From Oscillibacter hominis (lineage in GTDB: Bacteria; Bacillota; Clostridia; Oscillospirales; Oscillospiraceae): 64,000 nt of DNA. A model generated the notes under the pieces. The model made no database searches, was not told where the DNA came from, and was given only the letters and a program-made list of their open reading frames with translations. A program made the translations under genes and the position numbers. The DNA lies in assembly GCF_014334055.1 (NCBI RefSeq), contig NZ_CP060490.1, positions 2,356,001 through 2,420,000 of the forward strand. The letters are read 5' to 3'. This document shows, piece after piece, positions 19,211 to 28,900 of the stretch (position 1 is the first letter of the stretch; every line of letters starts with the position of its first letter).

Positions 19211-22000
19211 ATGAAACAGCAAATACATAGAGGGATCCACCGCCTTGCCGCGGCATTTCTGTCGACACTTCTGGCAGTATCTCTTTTCTTTCCCTGCGCG
19301 GCCGCGGCGGCGCCAGAGGAAGTTGTTCTGCGGGTAGCATTCCCCAATGCGGAGGGGTACACCTCTCTTTCAGAGGATGGTTCACCCGTCGGTGTGGTGG
19401 TGGATTATCTCAACGAGATTTCCAAATACACCGGCTGGAAATACGAATATGTCCCTACGAGCAACGCGGTGGGAGACTTCCAGGATGGAAAATTTGATTT
19501 AATGGGCGGGACCTTTTACAACGAAGGCCTGGAAGACATGTTTGGCTACCCGGACTATAACTGCGGTTACACAGAAGCAAAGCTGATGGCCAGGAAGGAT
19601 GACGCCTCCATCCGCAGCTATGACACGGGGACGCTGAACGGCAAAACCATCGGCGTGTATGACCGGTCCACCGAAAACATCCAACGTCTCAAAGATTGGC
19701 TGACCATTCAGGCTCTGGACTGCGAGCTCCGCTATTACAGCCGTGAGGACCTTGAAAATGGGAATCTATATAACCGGTTAGAGAGCGGAGAGGTGGACCT
19801 GCTGCTGGGCTATGGTACGGACATGCCGGACACCCTATACGCGGCGAAGTCCTTCGGCGGCCAGGCCCATTACATTGTCACCCAGCCGGGTGACAATGTA
19901 ATATTGGACCAGCTCAATATGGCGCTGGAGCAGATCTATGCCGCGGACCCGGAATTTTCGGAAAAAGAGCAAGAGAAGAATTTCGCGGACAACATGACCG
20001 GGTATGCGGTTTTGACAGAGGGGGAACTATCGTACATCGCGGAGAAAGGCACGGTTACCGTTGCGGTCCCGGATAATTGGCACCCCCTGTATTGCGTGGA
20101 CATCGACGATTATCATGAGGGCTTTGTGCCGGACGTATTGAAAAAAGTGACCGAGTATTCCGGCCTGCAATTCACTTATCTTCTCTGCGACTCCTATATG
20201 GACTCGATCATTATGGTACAAGAGGGAAAAGCCGATATGCTGGGCTTTTTCCTGGGTCCTGAAGCGCGCGCGTCCGATCATGAGTTGGCCAGAACGACAG
20301 CCTATGCCGGTCTTTCTCCGATTTTGGTCCGAAATAAAAATGTCACCTATCCCTCGGAGGGCCGGGTATGCGGCGTGATGAACGGCCGAATCAAATCAGA
20401 GTCTATTGTCGCGGACGAGATAATATATTACGACAGCGTCGAAGAGGGATTAAGCGACGTCAACCGGGGAAAGATTGATTTCTTCTATGGGTTAGGCGCC
20501 CACATAGAAAACATCATCCGCACGGAGAATTTCACCAACGTGGTTCAGGTGAGCCTGCCCAATAACAACACCGAGATCAGTTTTGCGGTCTCCAAGCCGG
20601 TGGACTCGCCGCTGTTCTCTATCTTGAATAAGGCCGTCAACAATCTGTCGGAATCCGAAAAAGAAGCCATCAGCAGCTTGAATATGGTCTCCATTGGGGA
20701 CACGCATATCACGCTGTCCAGCATCATTGCCTCCAATCCCCAACTGGCGATCACGGTGGTGATCCTGTTTTTGGCGCTGACCATACTATTGGTGAGCCTT
20801 TATTTTTACTTCCGGCTGCGGTCCGCTAAAATGCGGTTGGGATTGGAAAAAGCGGAGGCGGACAGCAGGGCAAAAAGTGAATTCCTGTCCCGCATGAGCC
20901 ATGAGATCCGCACGCCCATGAACGCGATCGTAGGCCTGGCGGATCTGACCGAGCGGGATCCGGAGCTGTCGGAGAAATCCCGGAACAATCTGAATAAAAT
21001 AAAATCCTCATCCCACTATCTGCTGAGCCTGATCAACGACATTTTGGATATGAGCCGCATTGAGAGCGGGAAAATGGAATTGGAGCATACCGCGTTTTCC
21101 ATGGATACGCTGTTGTGCGACATAGAGAGTATGCTGACCACCGACGCGGAGCGCCGGCAGATCCATTTCCAAGTGGATAGTGATCTGCGCGGTGAGGTCT
21201 ACCTGGGAGACAATATCCGGCTGCGGCAGGTGATCTTAAACCTTCTGTCCAACGCGTTCAAGTTCACCCCAGAAGGCGGCACGGTGCGCCTCTGCGTTGA
21301 GGGGGATTCCGACACAGATACAGAGCGGACATTGACCGTCAAGGTGATCGACACCGGCGTGGGAGTATCCGCTGAGAATCAGCAGCGCATCTTCCGCAGC
21401 TTTGAACAGGTCGGGACCAGTACCTCCAAGAGCCAGGGAACCGGGCTGGGACTTGCCATCAGCCGGAGTATTGTGCGCTTGATGGGCGGCGACCTGCTCC
21501 TGGAAAGCGAGCCGGGCAAAGGCAGCGTCTTTTATTTTACAATCACGCTCGAGAAAGGGACTCTGGAAGAGCCGACGATTGAAATGTCGGCCGGAGAACG
21601 GACGTTTGCGGGCGCCAATATCCTGCTGGCGGAAGATAACGATCTGAACGCCGAAATTGCGGTAGAGTTGCTGCGGTGCCAGGGAGCCATGGTGCAGCGG
21701 GTGGAAAACGGCAGGCTCGCGGTGGAGCTGTTTCAAGACAAGGGGCCGGGCGCTTTCCAGGCGATCTTAATGGATATCCAGATGCCGGAGATGAATGGAT
21801 TGGAGGCCACTGCGGCCATCCGGGCGCTGGACCGGCCGGACGCCAAAACCATTCCCATCATCGCCATGACCGCAAACACCTTTAAGGAAGATGTGGAGGC
21901 GGCAATGGCGGCCGGGATGACAAGCTTCATTTCAAAACCGGTGGATGTTGAAACGCTTTATAACGAACTTCACGCCGCTGTTCATAAAAACATTAACTAA
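19211..22000 (+). CDS. BvgS-like hybrid kinase with two periplasmic-binding domains
   Basis: 929 residues: a signal peptide/N-terminal helix (~1-34), two solute-binding protein family 3 domains in tandem (~36-260 and ~275-500, the second starting after ELSYIAEKGTVTVAVPDNWHP), a transmembrane helix (~515-540), HisKA with SHEIRTPMNAIVGL (His ~562), HATPase (NLLSNAFKF, DTGVGV, GTGLGLAI) and a receiver with Asp in ILMDIQMPEMNG (~853). Family 3 domains in kinases bind amino acids or similar small solutes outside the cell. No PAS or Hpt domain is present, unlike BvgS itself. It starts 4 bp after the multi-PAS kinase, with AGAGGTGA as ribosome site, so both are surely one operon. Confidence 0.93.
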   Translation: MKQQIHRGIHRLAAAFLSTLLAVSLFFPCAAAAAPEEVVLRVAFPNAEGYTSLSEDGSPVGVVVDYLNEISKYTGWKYEYVPTSNAVGDFQDGKFDLMGGTFYNEGLEDMFGYPDYNCGYTEAKLMARKDDASIRSYDTGTLNGKTIGVYDRSTENIQRLKDWLTIQALDCELRYYSREDLENGNLYNRLESGEVDLLLGYGTDMPDTLYAAKSFGGQAHYIVTQPGDNVILDQLNMALEQIYAADPEFSEKEQEKNFADNMTGYAVLTEGELSYIAEKGTVTVAVPDNWHPLYCVDIDDYHEGFVPDVLKKVTEYSGLQFTYLLCDSYMDSIIMVQEGKADMLGFFLGPEARASDHELARTTAYAGLSPILVRNKNVTYPSEGRVCGVMNGRIKSESIVADEIIYYDSVEEGLSDVNRGKIDFFYGLGAHIENIIRTENFTNVVQVSLPNNNTEISFAVSKPVDSPLFSILNKAVNNLSESEKEAISSLNMVSIGDTHITLSSIIASNPQLAITVVILFLALTILLVSLYFYFRLRSAKMRLGLEKAEADSRAKSEFLSRMSHEIRTPMNAIVGLADLTERDPELSEKSRNNLNKIKSSSHYLLSLINDILDMSRIESGKMELEHTAFSMDTLLCDIESMLTTDAERRQIHFQVDSDLRGEVYLGDNIRLRQVILNLLSNAFKFTPEGGTVRLCVEGDSDTDTERTLTVKVIDTGVGVSAENQQRIFRSFEQVGTSTSKSQGTGLGLAISRSIVRLMGGDLLLESEPGKGSVFYFTITLEKGTLEEPTIEMSAGERTFAGANILLAEDNDLNAEIAVELLRCQGAMVQRVENGRLAVELFQDKGPGAFQAILMDIQMPEMNGLEATAAIRALDRPDAKTIPIIAMTANTFKEDVEAAMAAGMTSFISKPVDVETLYNELHAAVHKNIN

Positions 22001-22073
22001 AACATGAGAGGCTGGCTGCACAGGCCCGGATTCTTCCGCACTGAGTCTGCGTCCCATTTAGGAGGAAGCAAAA

Positions 22074-25000
22074 GTGAATTCTAAAGAGCAAATATGTCAT
22101 GAGGCGGAAGCCCTGGCCCGCAGGATACTGACCAGCTATTTCTGCAATTCCGACGTTGAATGCTTGATCTCTACCCTGGCGCCCGATGTTTTATGGCTGG
22201 GCGGCGGGAAAGAAATGCGGGCGCGCGGGCGCGAGGCCGTGACCGCCGCTTTCCGAAATGGCGGCGAGATGATCGCCTACGACCTGACGGAAGAACACTA
22301 CGATACCTTGGATATGGGCGGCGGCACTTATCTGTGCCAGGGGATCGGCTGGATCACCAGCAAACCGGGGCAGCAGATGTATGTGCGTTATCACCAGCGC
22401 TGTACCTTCGTCTTCCGCGAAACGCCCCACGGGCTGGAAACGGCGTATATCCACAACTCCATGTCCATGCGGGAAGACTTTGGGGAGGGAGAGCTGTTCC
22501 CCATCCAGGAAGCCCGCGACGGTTATGAGCGGCTGAAGGGCATCCTCTCCCAGCGGGAGCAGCAAATTGAGCTGATGCTCTCTCAGCTGCCCGGCGGGAT
22601 GCTTACCTGCCGGGCGGACGACGATTTTACCATTGAGTGGGTCAGTGATGGCTTATGTGAGCTGCTGGATTACGCCGATACCAACGAACTGTATCGGGCT
22701 TCCGGCGGTACCGTCCGTGGTTTCGTGGTTCCGGAAGATTACGGCGCGATGCTGGCGCAGACAAAGGCCGCGCTGTTGAAGAAAGACGCCTACAGCACGG
22801 AATACCGGGTGCGGAAAAAAGATGGCGGGACGCTGTGGGTGGCGGATTTCGGAAAACGGGTCGTCTCCGCGCAGGGAACGGCGCTGATCTACTGCTTTAT
22901 CTCTGACATCTCGGAAAAAAAGGCTCGGGAACAACAGATCATGGAGTCCAACCAGGAGGCGGCGCAGCAGGCACACTTTCTGACCCAGCTGTACAATACG
23001 GTCCCCTGCGGGATCCTGCAGTTTGAACCAGAGCCCCCTTATGCCATCGTGAGCGTGAACCGAATGGTCTGGGAATTTTACGGATATGAGAGCGAGGCGG
23101 CTTACCGCGCGGCGGTGCTCGATCCGTTCCAGCTTGTCCTGGAGCAAGAGCGCGCGCATATCCGCAGTGTGGCGGACGGCCTTGCCCTAAACGGCAGCCC
23201 GGCTACCTATACCCGGGAAAGCGTCCGGCAGGACGGAACCCAAGTGTGGATTAACGTGGTGATGGAGCGGCTCTTAAACGCCAACGGGCAGGACGTTATC
23301 CAGGCGGTATTCACCGATGTGACCAACCTCCACCTGCTTCAGCAGGAACGGGAGCAGGCACAGCTTCTGGAGAACCGCTTGCTCCAGACGGCCATCCAGA
23401 CCACCTATCCGTTGATCGTCAGCGTGAATCTGACCCAGGATACCTATCAATGCATTGTAGAAAACGGCAGAGAAAGCACACTGCCGGCGGGCGGAATTTA
23501 TTCCAAACTGGTCCGGGAAACAAATGAGAATCTTGCTCCCTCTTTCCAGCAGAATTATACCGCGACATTTGACCGGCAAACCGTGCTGAATCGCTTTGCC
23601 GGTGGTGAGAAGGAGCTCTATATCGAAATACAGGCAAAAGACGCAAATGGCTTAGAGCATTGGATATCCCTCTGTTTGATCTCCGTGGAAAATCCGTTTG
23701 GCAGCGATGAGCTGTGCATCATGCTGGTCAAGGTGCTGGATGATCAGCACGCGGAACAGGCCCGGCAGGAACAGCTGCTTCGGGATGCGCTGGCGGCGGC
23801 CAACGCGGCAAGCCATGCAAAAAGCGATTTTCTGTCCCGTATGAGCCACGATATCCGAACTCCCATGAACGCCATCATCGGGATGAGCACCATCGGCCAA
23901 CTCAAAGCTGACGACCATCAGCGGACCCAGGACTGCTTCCAAAAGATCGACGCTTCCTCCCGTTACCTTTTGAGCCTTATCAACGATGTACTGGATATGA
24001 GCAAAATTGAGACAGGAAAAATGACGATTGAGAGAAAGCCCTTTGATTTTTCTGAGCTGATACAGGAGCTCACCACAATTTTGTATCCCCAGTTTGCCGA
24101 GCATGGAATTTTCTTTGAAATCACCCATGAGGAACCGCTGGACCGGATCTATGTGGGGGATGCCCTGCGGCTCAATCAGATTCTGATGAATCTGCTGTCC
24201 AATGCGCTCAAGTTTACCCGCCGAAGCGGCAGGGTCTCCCTTCATATGAAGGAAAGCAGCCGGACCAACGGCTATTCCTACCTGACCTTCACTGTTTCGG
24301 ACACCGGAATTGGAATGTCCAGGGAATTTTTAGAGCGGATTTTCCAGCCCTTTGAGCAGGAAGATTCCAGCTTTGCCCGCAACAAGGTGGGCAGCGGTCT
24401 CGGCCTTTCTATTGTGCATAACCTGGTCCAGCTCATGGGCGGCACCGTGGAGATCAGCAGCGTCAAGGGCAGAGGTTCCACATTTACCATTTCCATTCCG
24501 CTGGGCCGTGTGGAGGACGACCAGGAAGTGGAACGGCGGCGGAAGAACGCCTCTTTGATGCAGGGCATCGAAGTTCTGGTGGTAGATGACGATAAACTGG
24601 TGGGAGAACAAAGCGCCGCGATTTTGGATCAGATTGGCGCCCATACCGTATGGGTGGATTCCGGCCGGAAGGCAGTGGAGGAGGTCCGTGCCGTGGCCGC
24701 CCGGGGCCGGCACTATGACATCGCCATGATCGACTGGAAAATGCCGGATATGGACGGCATTGAGACCACACGCCAGATCAGGACGATTGTGGGGCCGGAA
24801 ACCACAATTATCGTCATCTCCGCTTACGATTGGAGAAGCATTGAGGATGAGGCAAGGGCGGCCGGGGCCGACAGTTTTATTTCCAAACCCCTGTTTTTCT
24901 CCACGATCTGCGATACCTTCTCCGCGCTGCGCTTTGGCAGTCAATCCCTTGAACAGACCGCGCAGGCGAATCCGTTGGTCGGACACAGAATTTTGCTGGT

Positions 25001-25364
25001 CGAGGATAATGCGCTGAATATGGAGATCGCCAAGTCAATTTTGGAAATCTACGGCATGGAAGTCGTTACCGCCGAGGATGGTCAGCAGGCGGTGGACCTT
25101 TTCGCCGCGGCGCCGGTGAATCATTTTCTGGCGGTGCTGATGGATATCCGCATGCCGGTCATGGACGGACTGGCTGCCACACAGGCCATCCGGGAACTTC
25201 CCCGGCCGGACGCTAACAGCGTTCCTATCCTTGCCATGAGCGCCAACGCCTTTGAGGAGGATAAGAAACTGGCCTGCGCGGCAGGGATGAACGGCTATAT
25301 TGTAAAGCCGCTGGATATTCAAACCCTTCTTCTGGAGCTGGATAAGCTGACTGATGCAACCTGA
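22074..25364 (+). CDS. Hybrid kinase with NTF2-like N-terminus, PAS domains and two receivers
   Basis: 1,096 residues starting at GTG 22074 with GGAGGAAG upstream. Residues ~1-140 look like an NTF2/SnoaL-like fold (calycin-like layout with VLWLGGGKEMRARGREAV and YHQRCTFVFRET), here probably a ligand-binding sensor. Two PAS domains follow (~165-290, ~300-425), then a less clear region, HisKA (SHDIRTPMNAIIGM, His ~591), HATPase (NLLSNALKF, DTGIGM, GSGLGLSI), and two receivers with Asp in AMIDWKMPDMDG and VLMDIRMPVMDG. Both receivers keep their Lys (SKPL, VKPL). No membrane segment, so it is cytoplasmic. It ends the co-directional run. Confidence 0.92.
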   Translation: MNSKEQICHEAEALARRILTSYFCNSDVECLISTLAPDVLWLGGGKEMRARGREAVTAAFRNGGEMIAYDLTEEHYDTLDMGGGTYLCQGIGWITSKPGQQMYVRYHQRCTFVFRETPHGLETAYIHNSMSMREDFGEGELFPIQEARDGYERLKGILSQREQQIELMLSQLPGGMLTCRADDDFTIEWVSDGLCELLDYADTNELYRASGGTVRGFVVPEDYGAMLAQTKAALLKKDAYSTEYRVRKKDGGTLWVADFGKRVVSAQGTALIYCFISDISEKKAREQQIMESNQEAAQQAHFLTQLYNTVPCGILQFEPEPPYAIVSVNRMVWEFYGYESEAAYRAAVLDPFQLVLEQERAHIRSVADGLALNGSPATYTRESVRQDGTQVWINVVMERLLNANGQDVIQAVFTDVTNLHLLQQEREQAQLLENRLLQTAIQTTYPLIVSVNLTQDTYQCIVENGRESTLPAGGIYSKLVRETNENLAPSFQQNYTATFDRQTVLNRFAGGEKELYIEIQAKDANGLEHWISLCLISVENPFGSDELCIMLVKVLDDQHAEQARQEQLLRDALAAANAASHAKSDFLSRMSHDIRTPMNAIIGMSTIGQLKADDHQRTQDCFQKIDASSRYLLSLINDVLDMSKIETGKMTIERKPFDFSELIQELTTILYPQFAEHGIFFEITHEEPLDRIYVGDALRLNQILMNLLSNALKFTRRSGRVSLHMKESSRTNGYSYLTFTVSDTGIGMSREFLERIFQPFEQEDSSFARNKVGSGLGLSIVHNLVQLMGGTVEISSVKGRGSTFTISIPLGRVEDDQEVERRRKNASLMQGIEVLVVDDDKLVGEQSAAILDQIGAHTVWVDSGRKAVEEVRAVAARGRHYDIAMIDWKMPDMDGIETTRQIRTIVGPETTIIVISAYDWRSIEDEARAAGADSFISKPLFFSTICDTFSALRFGSQSLEQTAQANPLVGHRILLVEDNALNMEIAKSILEIYGMEVVTAEDGQQAVDLFAAAPVNHFLAVLMDIRMPVMDGLAATQAIRELPRPDANSVPILAMSANAFEEDKKLACAAGMNGYIVKPLDIQTLLLELDKLTDAT

Positions 25365-25386
25365 GTCCGCAACATATAGGAACATT

Positions 25387-25725
25387 TCAAGAAATAAGGC
25401 GCTTGAATGCAGATTCAATGCCGGCCTTGGAGTTTTTCAGTTTCTCTGCCTTCTCGGTGGCATACAGCAGCTGGCTCCAGCCGTCTGCGGGGTTTTCACG
25501 CCGCACCAAATAACCCTTGGCCTCCAGATGGGCGGCCCGCCGGGCAGCGGCGCCCTTATCGATCTTCAGAGCTTCCCGCAGTTCTGCCTGGGTGATGCCG
25601 GGATAATGACGAACCAGATGGATGAAGTCAAACTCTGCTGTTCCCCCCTCCGCGCGCATAGTCTGCAGCGTTAGCTTCGCGGCTTCTCTGGTTATTTTAG
25701 TAGTCTGTCGTTCTGTCTTATCCAT
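25387..25725 (-). CDS. Small MarR-like winged-helix regulator
   Basis: 112 residues. The core (HYPGITQAELREALKIDKG, then AAHLEAKGYLVRRENPADGW) is the helix-turn-helix and beta-wing of the MarR family. The protein is ~30 residues shorter than usual: the N-terminal dimerisation helix is brief and the C-terminal one nearly absent. GGAGG lies upstream of the ATG. A perfect 11-bp inverted repeat at 25739-25783 overlaps its leader and may be its own operator. It converges on the end of the kinase operon, 22 bp from its stop. The ligand is unknown. Confidence 0.75.
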   Translation of the reverse strand: MDKTERQTTKITREAAKLTLQTMRAEGGTAEFDFIHLVRHYPGITQAELREALKIDKGAAARRAAHLEAKGYLVRRENPADGWSQLLYATEKAEKLKNSKAGIESAFKRLIS

Positions 25726-25738
25726 TCGACTGCCTCCA

Positions 25739-25783
25739 AGAAAGATGTAGTTACAACCAAACTATATGACAGTACATCTTTCT
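25739..25783. promoter_or_regulatory. Inverted repeat in the MarR leader
   Basis: Perfect 11-bp arms AGAAAGATGTA (25739-25749) and TACATCTTTCT (25773-25783), 23 bp apart. On the minus strand a TATAGT -10-like box lies between the arms. This placement fits an autoregulatory operator; an RNA hairpin is the alternative. Confidence 0.55.
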
Positions 25784-25921
25784 CCGTTTTGCAATATTTA
25801 CTTTTCAATAAATCTGTTCCGGTGTCCCTGGCTGAAACAGCAGAAGCAAAATGAAGCCACAGAAGTGGGCATCGGTTTTTCTTTAAATGAGGTTATAGAT
25901 CACATTTTACCGCTATAAACA

Positions 25922-25951
25922 CAGGGCAGGATGGAACTCCATCCTGCCCTG
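25922..25951 (-). terminator. Hairpin after the SLH surface-protein gene
   Basis: Perfect 14-bp arms (CAGGGCAGGATGGA / TCCATCCTGCCCTG) with a 2-base centre, 18 bp past the stop of the big surface protein. The T run after it is poor (TGTTTAT), so it may act as a weak terminator or as 3'-end protection. Confidence 0.65.
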
Positions 25952-25968
25952 ACTGTTTGAATATAAGT

Positions 25969-28900
25969 TTACTTCTTGTTTTCGCAGAACCGCATGAGGA
26001 TCATGGCGGCCTGCGCGCGGGTGGCGTTGCCCTGGGGATCCAGGATATTGTCGCCCACACCGTTAATCAGCTTCTGGCCTATAGCCCAATTCATCGCCTG
26101 GACCGCATAGCCGGAGATCTTCTCGTGGTCGGAAAAGCCGATGAGGTTTTCCTCCAGCGACACAGCCGTCATGCCCTTGTACTGCGCATAGCGGTACAGT
26201 ATGGCCGCAAGCTGCTCTCTGGTAATATCATCGTTCGGTCCGAACATTCCATTGCCGTAGCCACCCACAATGCCGTTTTCAGCAGCCCACGCCACGGCGT
26301 CAGCATAGTACTGATTAGAGGGAACGTCAAGGAAAGCAGAGTGTTCCTTGCTTGGGGGGTACCCCTCAAGCCGATGAAGGATTGTCACGACCATACCGCG
26401 CGAGAGCGTGTCATTGGGGCCAAACTTGCTGTTGCCATAGCCAGACATCAAACCGCAGGTAATCACGTAGTCTAGGGCTTCATGATACCAGGCGGAGGTA
26501 TTCACATCGGTAAATACCGCGCTGGGGCAGTCTGCACCGCCGTCACAGGCGGCAGGCCGGAAGGTCACTGTAATATTCACCTTGCTGTCGGGCTGGGTGA
26601 AGCTGTAGGTACCGCCGCCGTTATCTGTGACCTCGACGGGCTTGCCGTCCTCATCAATGACGGTGATCTTGTCAACGATCCTGCCGTTCTCAGGCTTGAG
26701 GGTCACAGTGACCTTGTCGCCCCGCGCCGGGCGTTTGGGGAAAACGCTCACATCGCCGCCGACGGGTTCGATGATAACGGGCGGATAGGTGGGTTGAGTG
26801 GACGAGCCGCCAGTGGTGGGAGTGCTGTTCTTCGTCCACTGAGCGTAAATGGTCTGATCGCCTGCAAATACAGTTTCAGTTGTTATCTGTGTCCCGCCGC
26901 TTGTCGTCGTGTACCAGCCGTTAAAGGCATAGCCGCTGCGGGTAGGTGTAGGCAAATTGGCCAGTTTCTTGTCTGTGCCGGTGACAAGGGTAGTATCGCT
27001 GACTGTACCGCCGTTGACATCAAGGGTCACGGTGTAGGTTGCGGGAGCGGGGGCGTAGATCTTCACCAGCTTGGCGGCGTTTGTATATTCCTCACTGTCA
27101 AAGCTGTCACCAGTATAAGGAATCTGCATTCCTTGAATGTCAGCGAATTTTACATCTTCCAGTTCGGTGGCGGAAATGTTGGTGCTGCCCACGCAGGTCA
27201 TTCCGTCAACGTCCAATTCGTTGACGGAGATTGCAAAGGTAGGCGCGGAAGCGATCAATGTGCCGCCCGTGACAGCCAGTTTGCCCGTGGTTTGTTCGCC
27301 AGCACAAAAAACTCCATAATACAACGCACCCTTTGCGTTCACCGTACCGCTCTTCAGCGTCAGAGTCCCATTCGGGCAGAAAATACCGGTGGTATACCCT
27401 TCCGCCGTCAGGCTGCCGGTGCCTTTCACGGTCGCGGAACAATCGGAGATATGGATGCCCATTGAGCCGTCAAAGCTCTCGCTGTCAATCGTAGGCGTGA
27501 TGACCTCGTTCTCGCCTGCCAGCTCAATTTCACAGTCTTTACCTACCCACAAGCCGGTGACCATGTCGTGGCATTCAGAGGGTTCTTTGGCGGTCAAATG
27601 GAAATCGGTCAGGGTCAGGGTATTAGTATTCTTGTCATAGGTGATGGTGCCGCTCTCGCTGTCCAGATACTGCGTATCCTTCGCAAGAGTTCCATTGGGG
27701 GTTAGAACATAGGCGGCAACAGGGAGCAGGATCAAGTTGCCGTTCTCGGCCACCAGGGTGCGGGGCGTGCCGTTGTAATCCGTCACCATAAATTTGTCGG
27801 GGTCGCTGGCGTTGCAGACAATGGTTTCCCATGTGGTCTCCGCAGCTCCATCCAGTACAAGCGTGATGGGGGCACTACCCACCCAGTCTTTCGCGTCGAT
27901 GCTATTGGAACGCCCCACATAGATGCTGTTCAGAGTGGTGTTTCCCTTGAGGAAAATTGTCTTCTCAAGGTCTCCCGTAGTGATGGAGATATCCTGAGTT
28001 TGCCCCTCCACCTTGCCTCCATACAGATAGGCTTTGCCATAGCCTTGCATCGAGATTGCAAAAGCCCGCATTGCTTTCAGCGTGCCGCCATACAGGTTGA
28101 GTGTCGCGTTCACGCTCTCCGTGTCGGAGCCGACCCAGATAACATTTCCGATACTGGTCGCGGTGATGGCACCCTTTTCCCCTTCGGAACAGTCGTAAAC
28201 ATTCAGCGTTCCGCCAGGGCGAATCTCGATGGTAGAAACAGCATCTTCGACATTCGGCCCGGCCAGGGTGTGGCCGTTGAGGCAGAGGCTGACCGTCACA
28301 TTGGCGGGAATCACCAGAGTGTCGGTCAGGGTCACGTCGCCGGTCAGATAGTAGCTGCCCGATGCCAGTTCCCCGCCGGTGGCGGCAAACGGCTGGGCAC
28401 CGGTGACGCCGTGGTCCTGGCCCGCGCAGGTATGGGCTTCACTGGGGGCATCAGTGATCGTGTCCATCCCACCGATGACCACGCCATTTTCTCCGATGAT
28501 GATGGTCTTGGTCACGGCTTCGGTCAGGGCGCCGGCGGTGTTGCTGACCCAGAAGGTAAAGGTATAGGTCCCGGGTTCATATCCGCTGCTGGTGTTGATG
28601 GTCTGGGCCAACTCCTTCATGGTGTCGTCCGCGACCACACTGACCAGGTTCACATCTTCCTTGTCGGTCAGATAGATCCCTTCGCTGTCCTGGACGCTGT
28701 AATGGAGGGTGTTGGTCTGGCCGGCGGCATCCTTCACCAGGGCCTTTACCTGGAAGGAAGTCGCATTTTCGCCTACGCTCAGGGCCACCACGGGAACGGG
28801 CTCACCGCCCTCCACGGGGTAGGTACCCCACTGGGGCGGGTCGGACTTCTCACCCACGCCGATGACCACGGAGAAGGTCTTGGACTCGTTGGCGGCAAGG

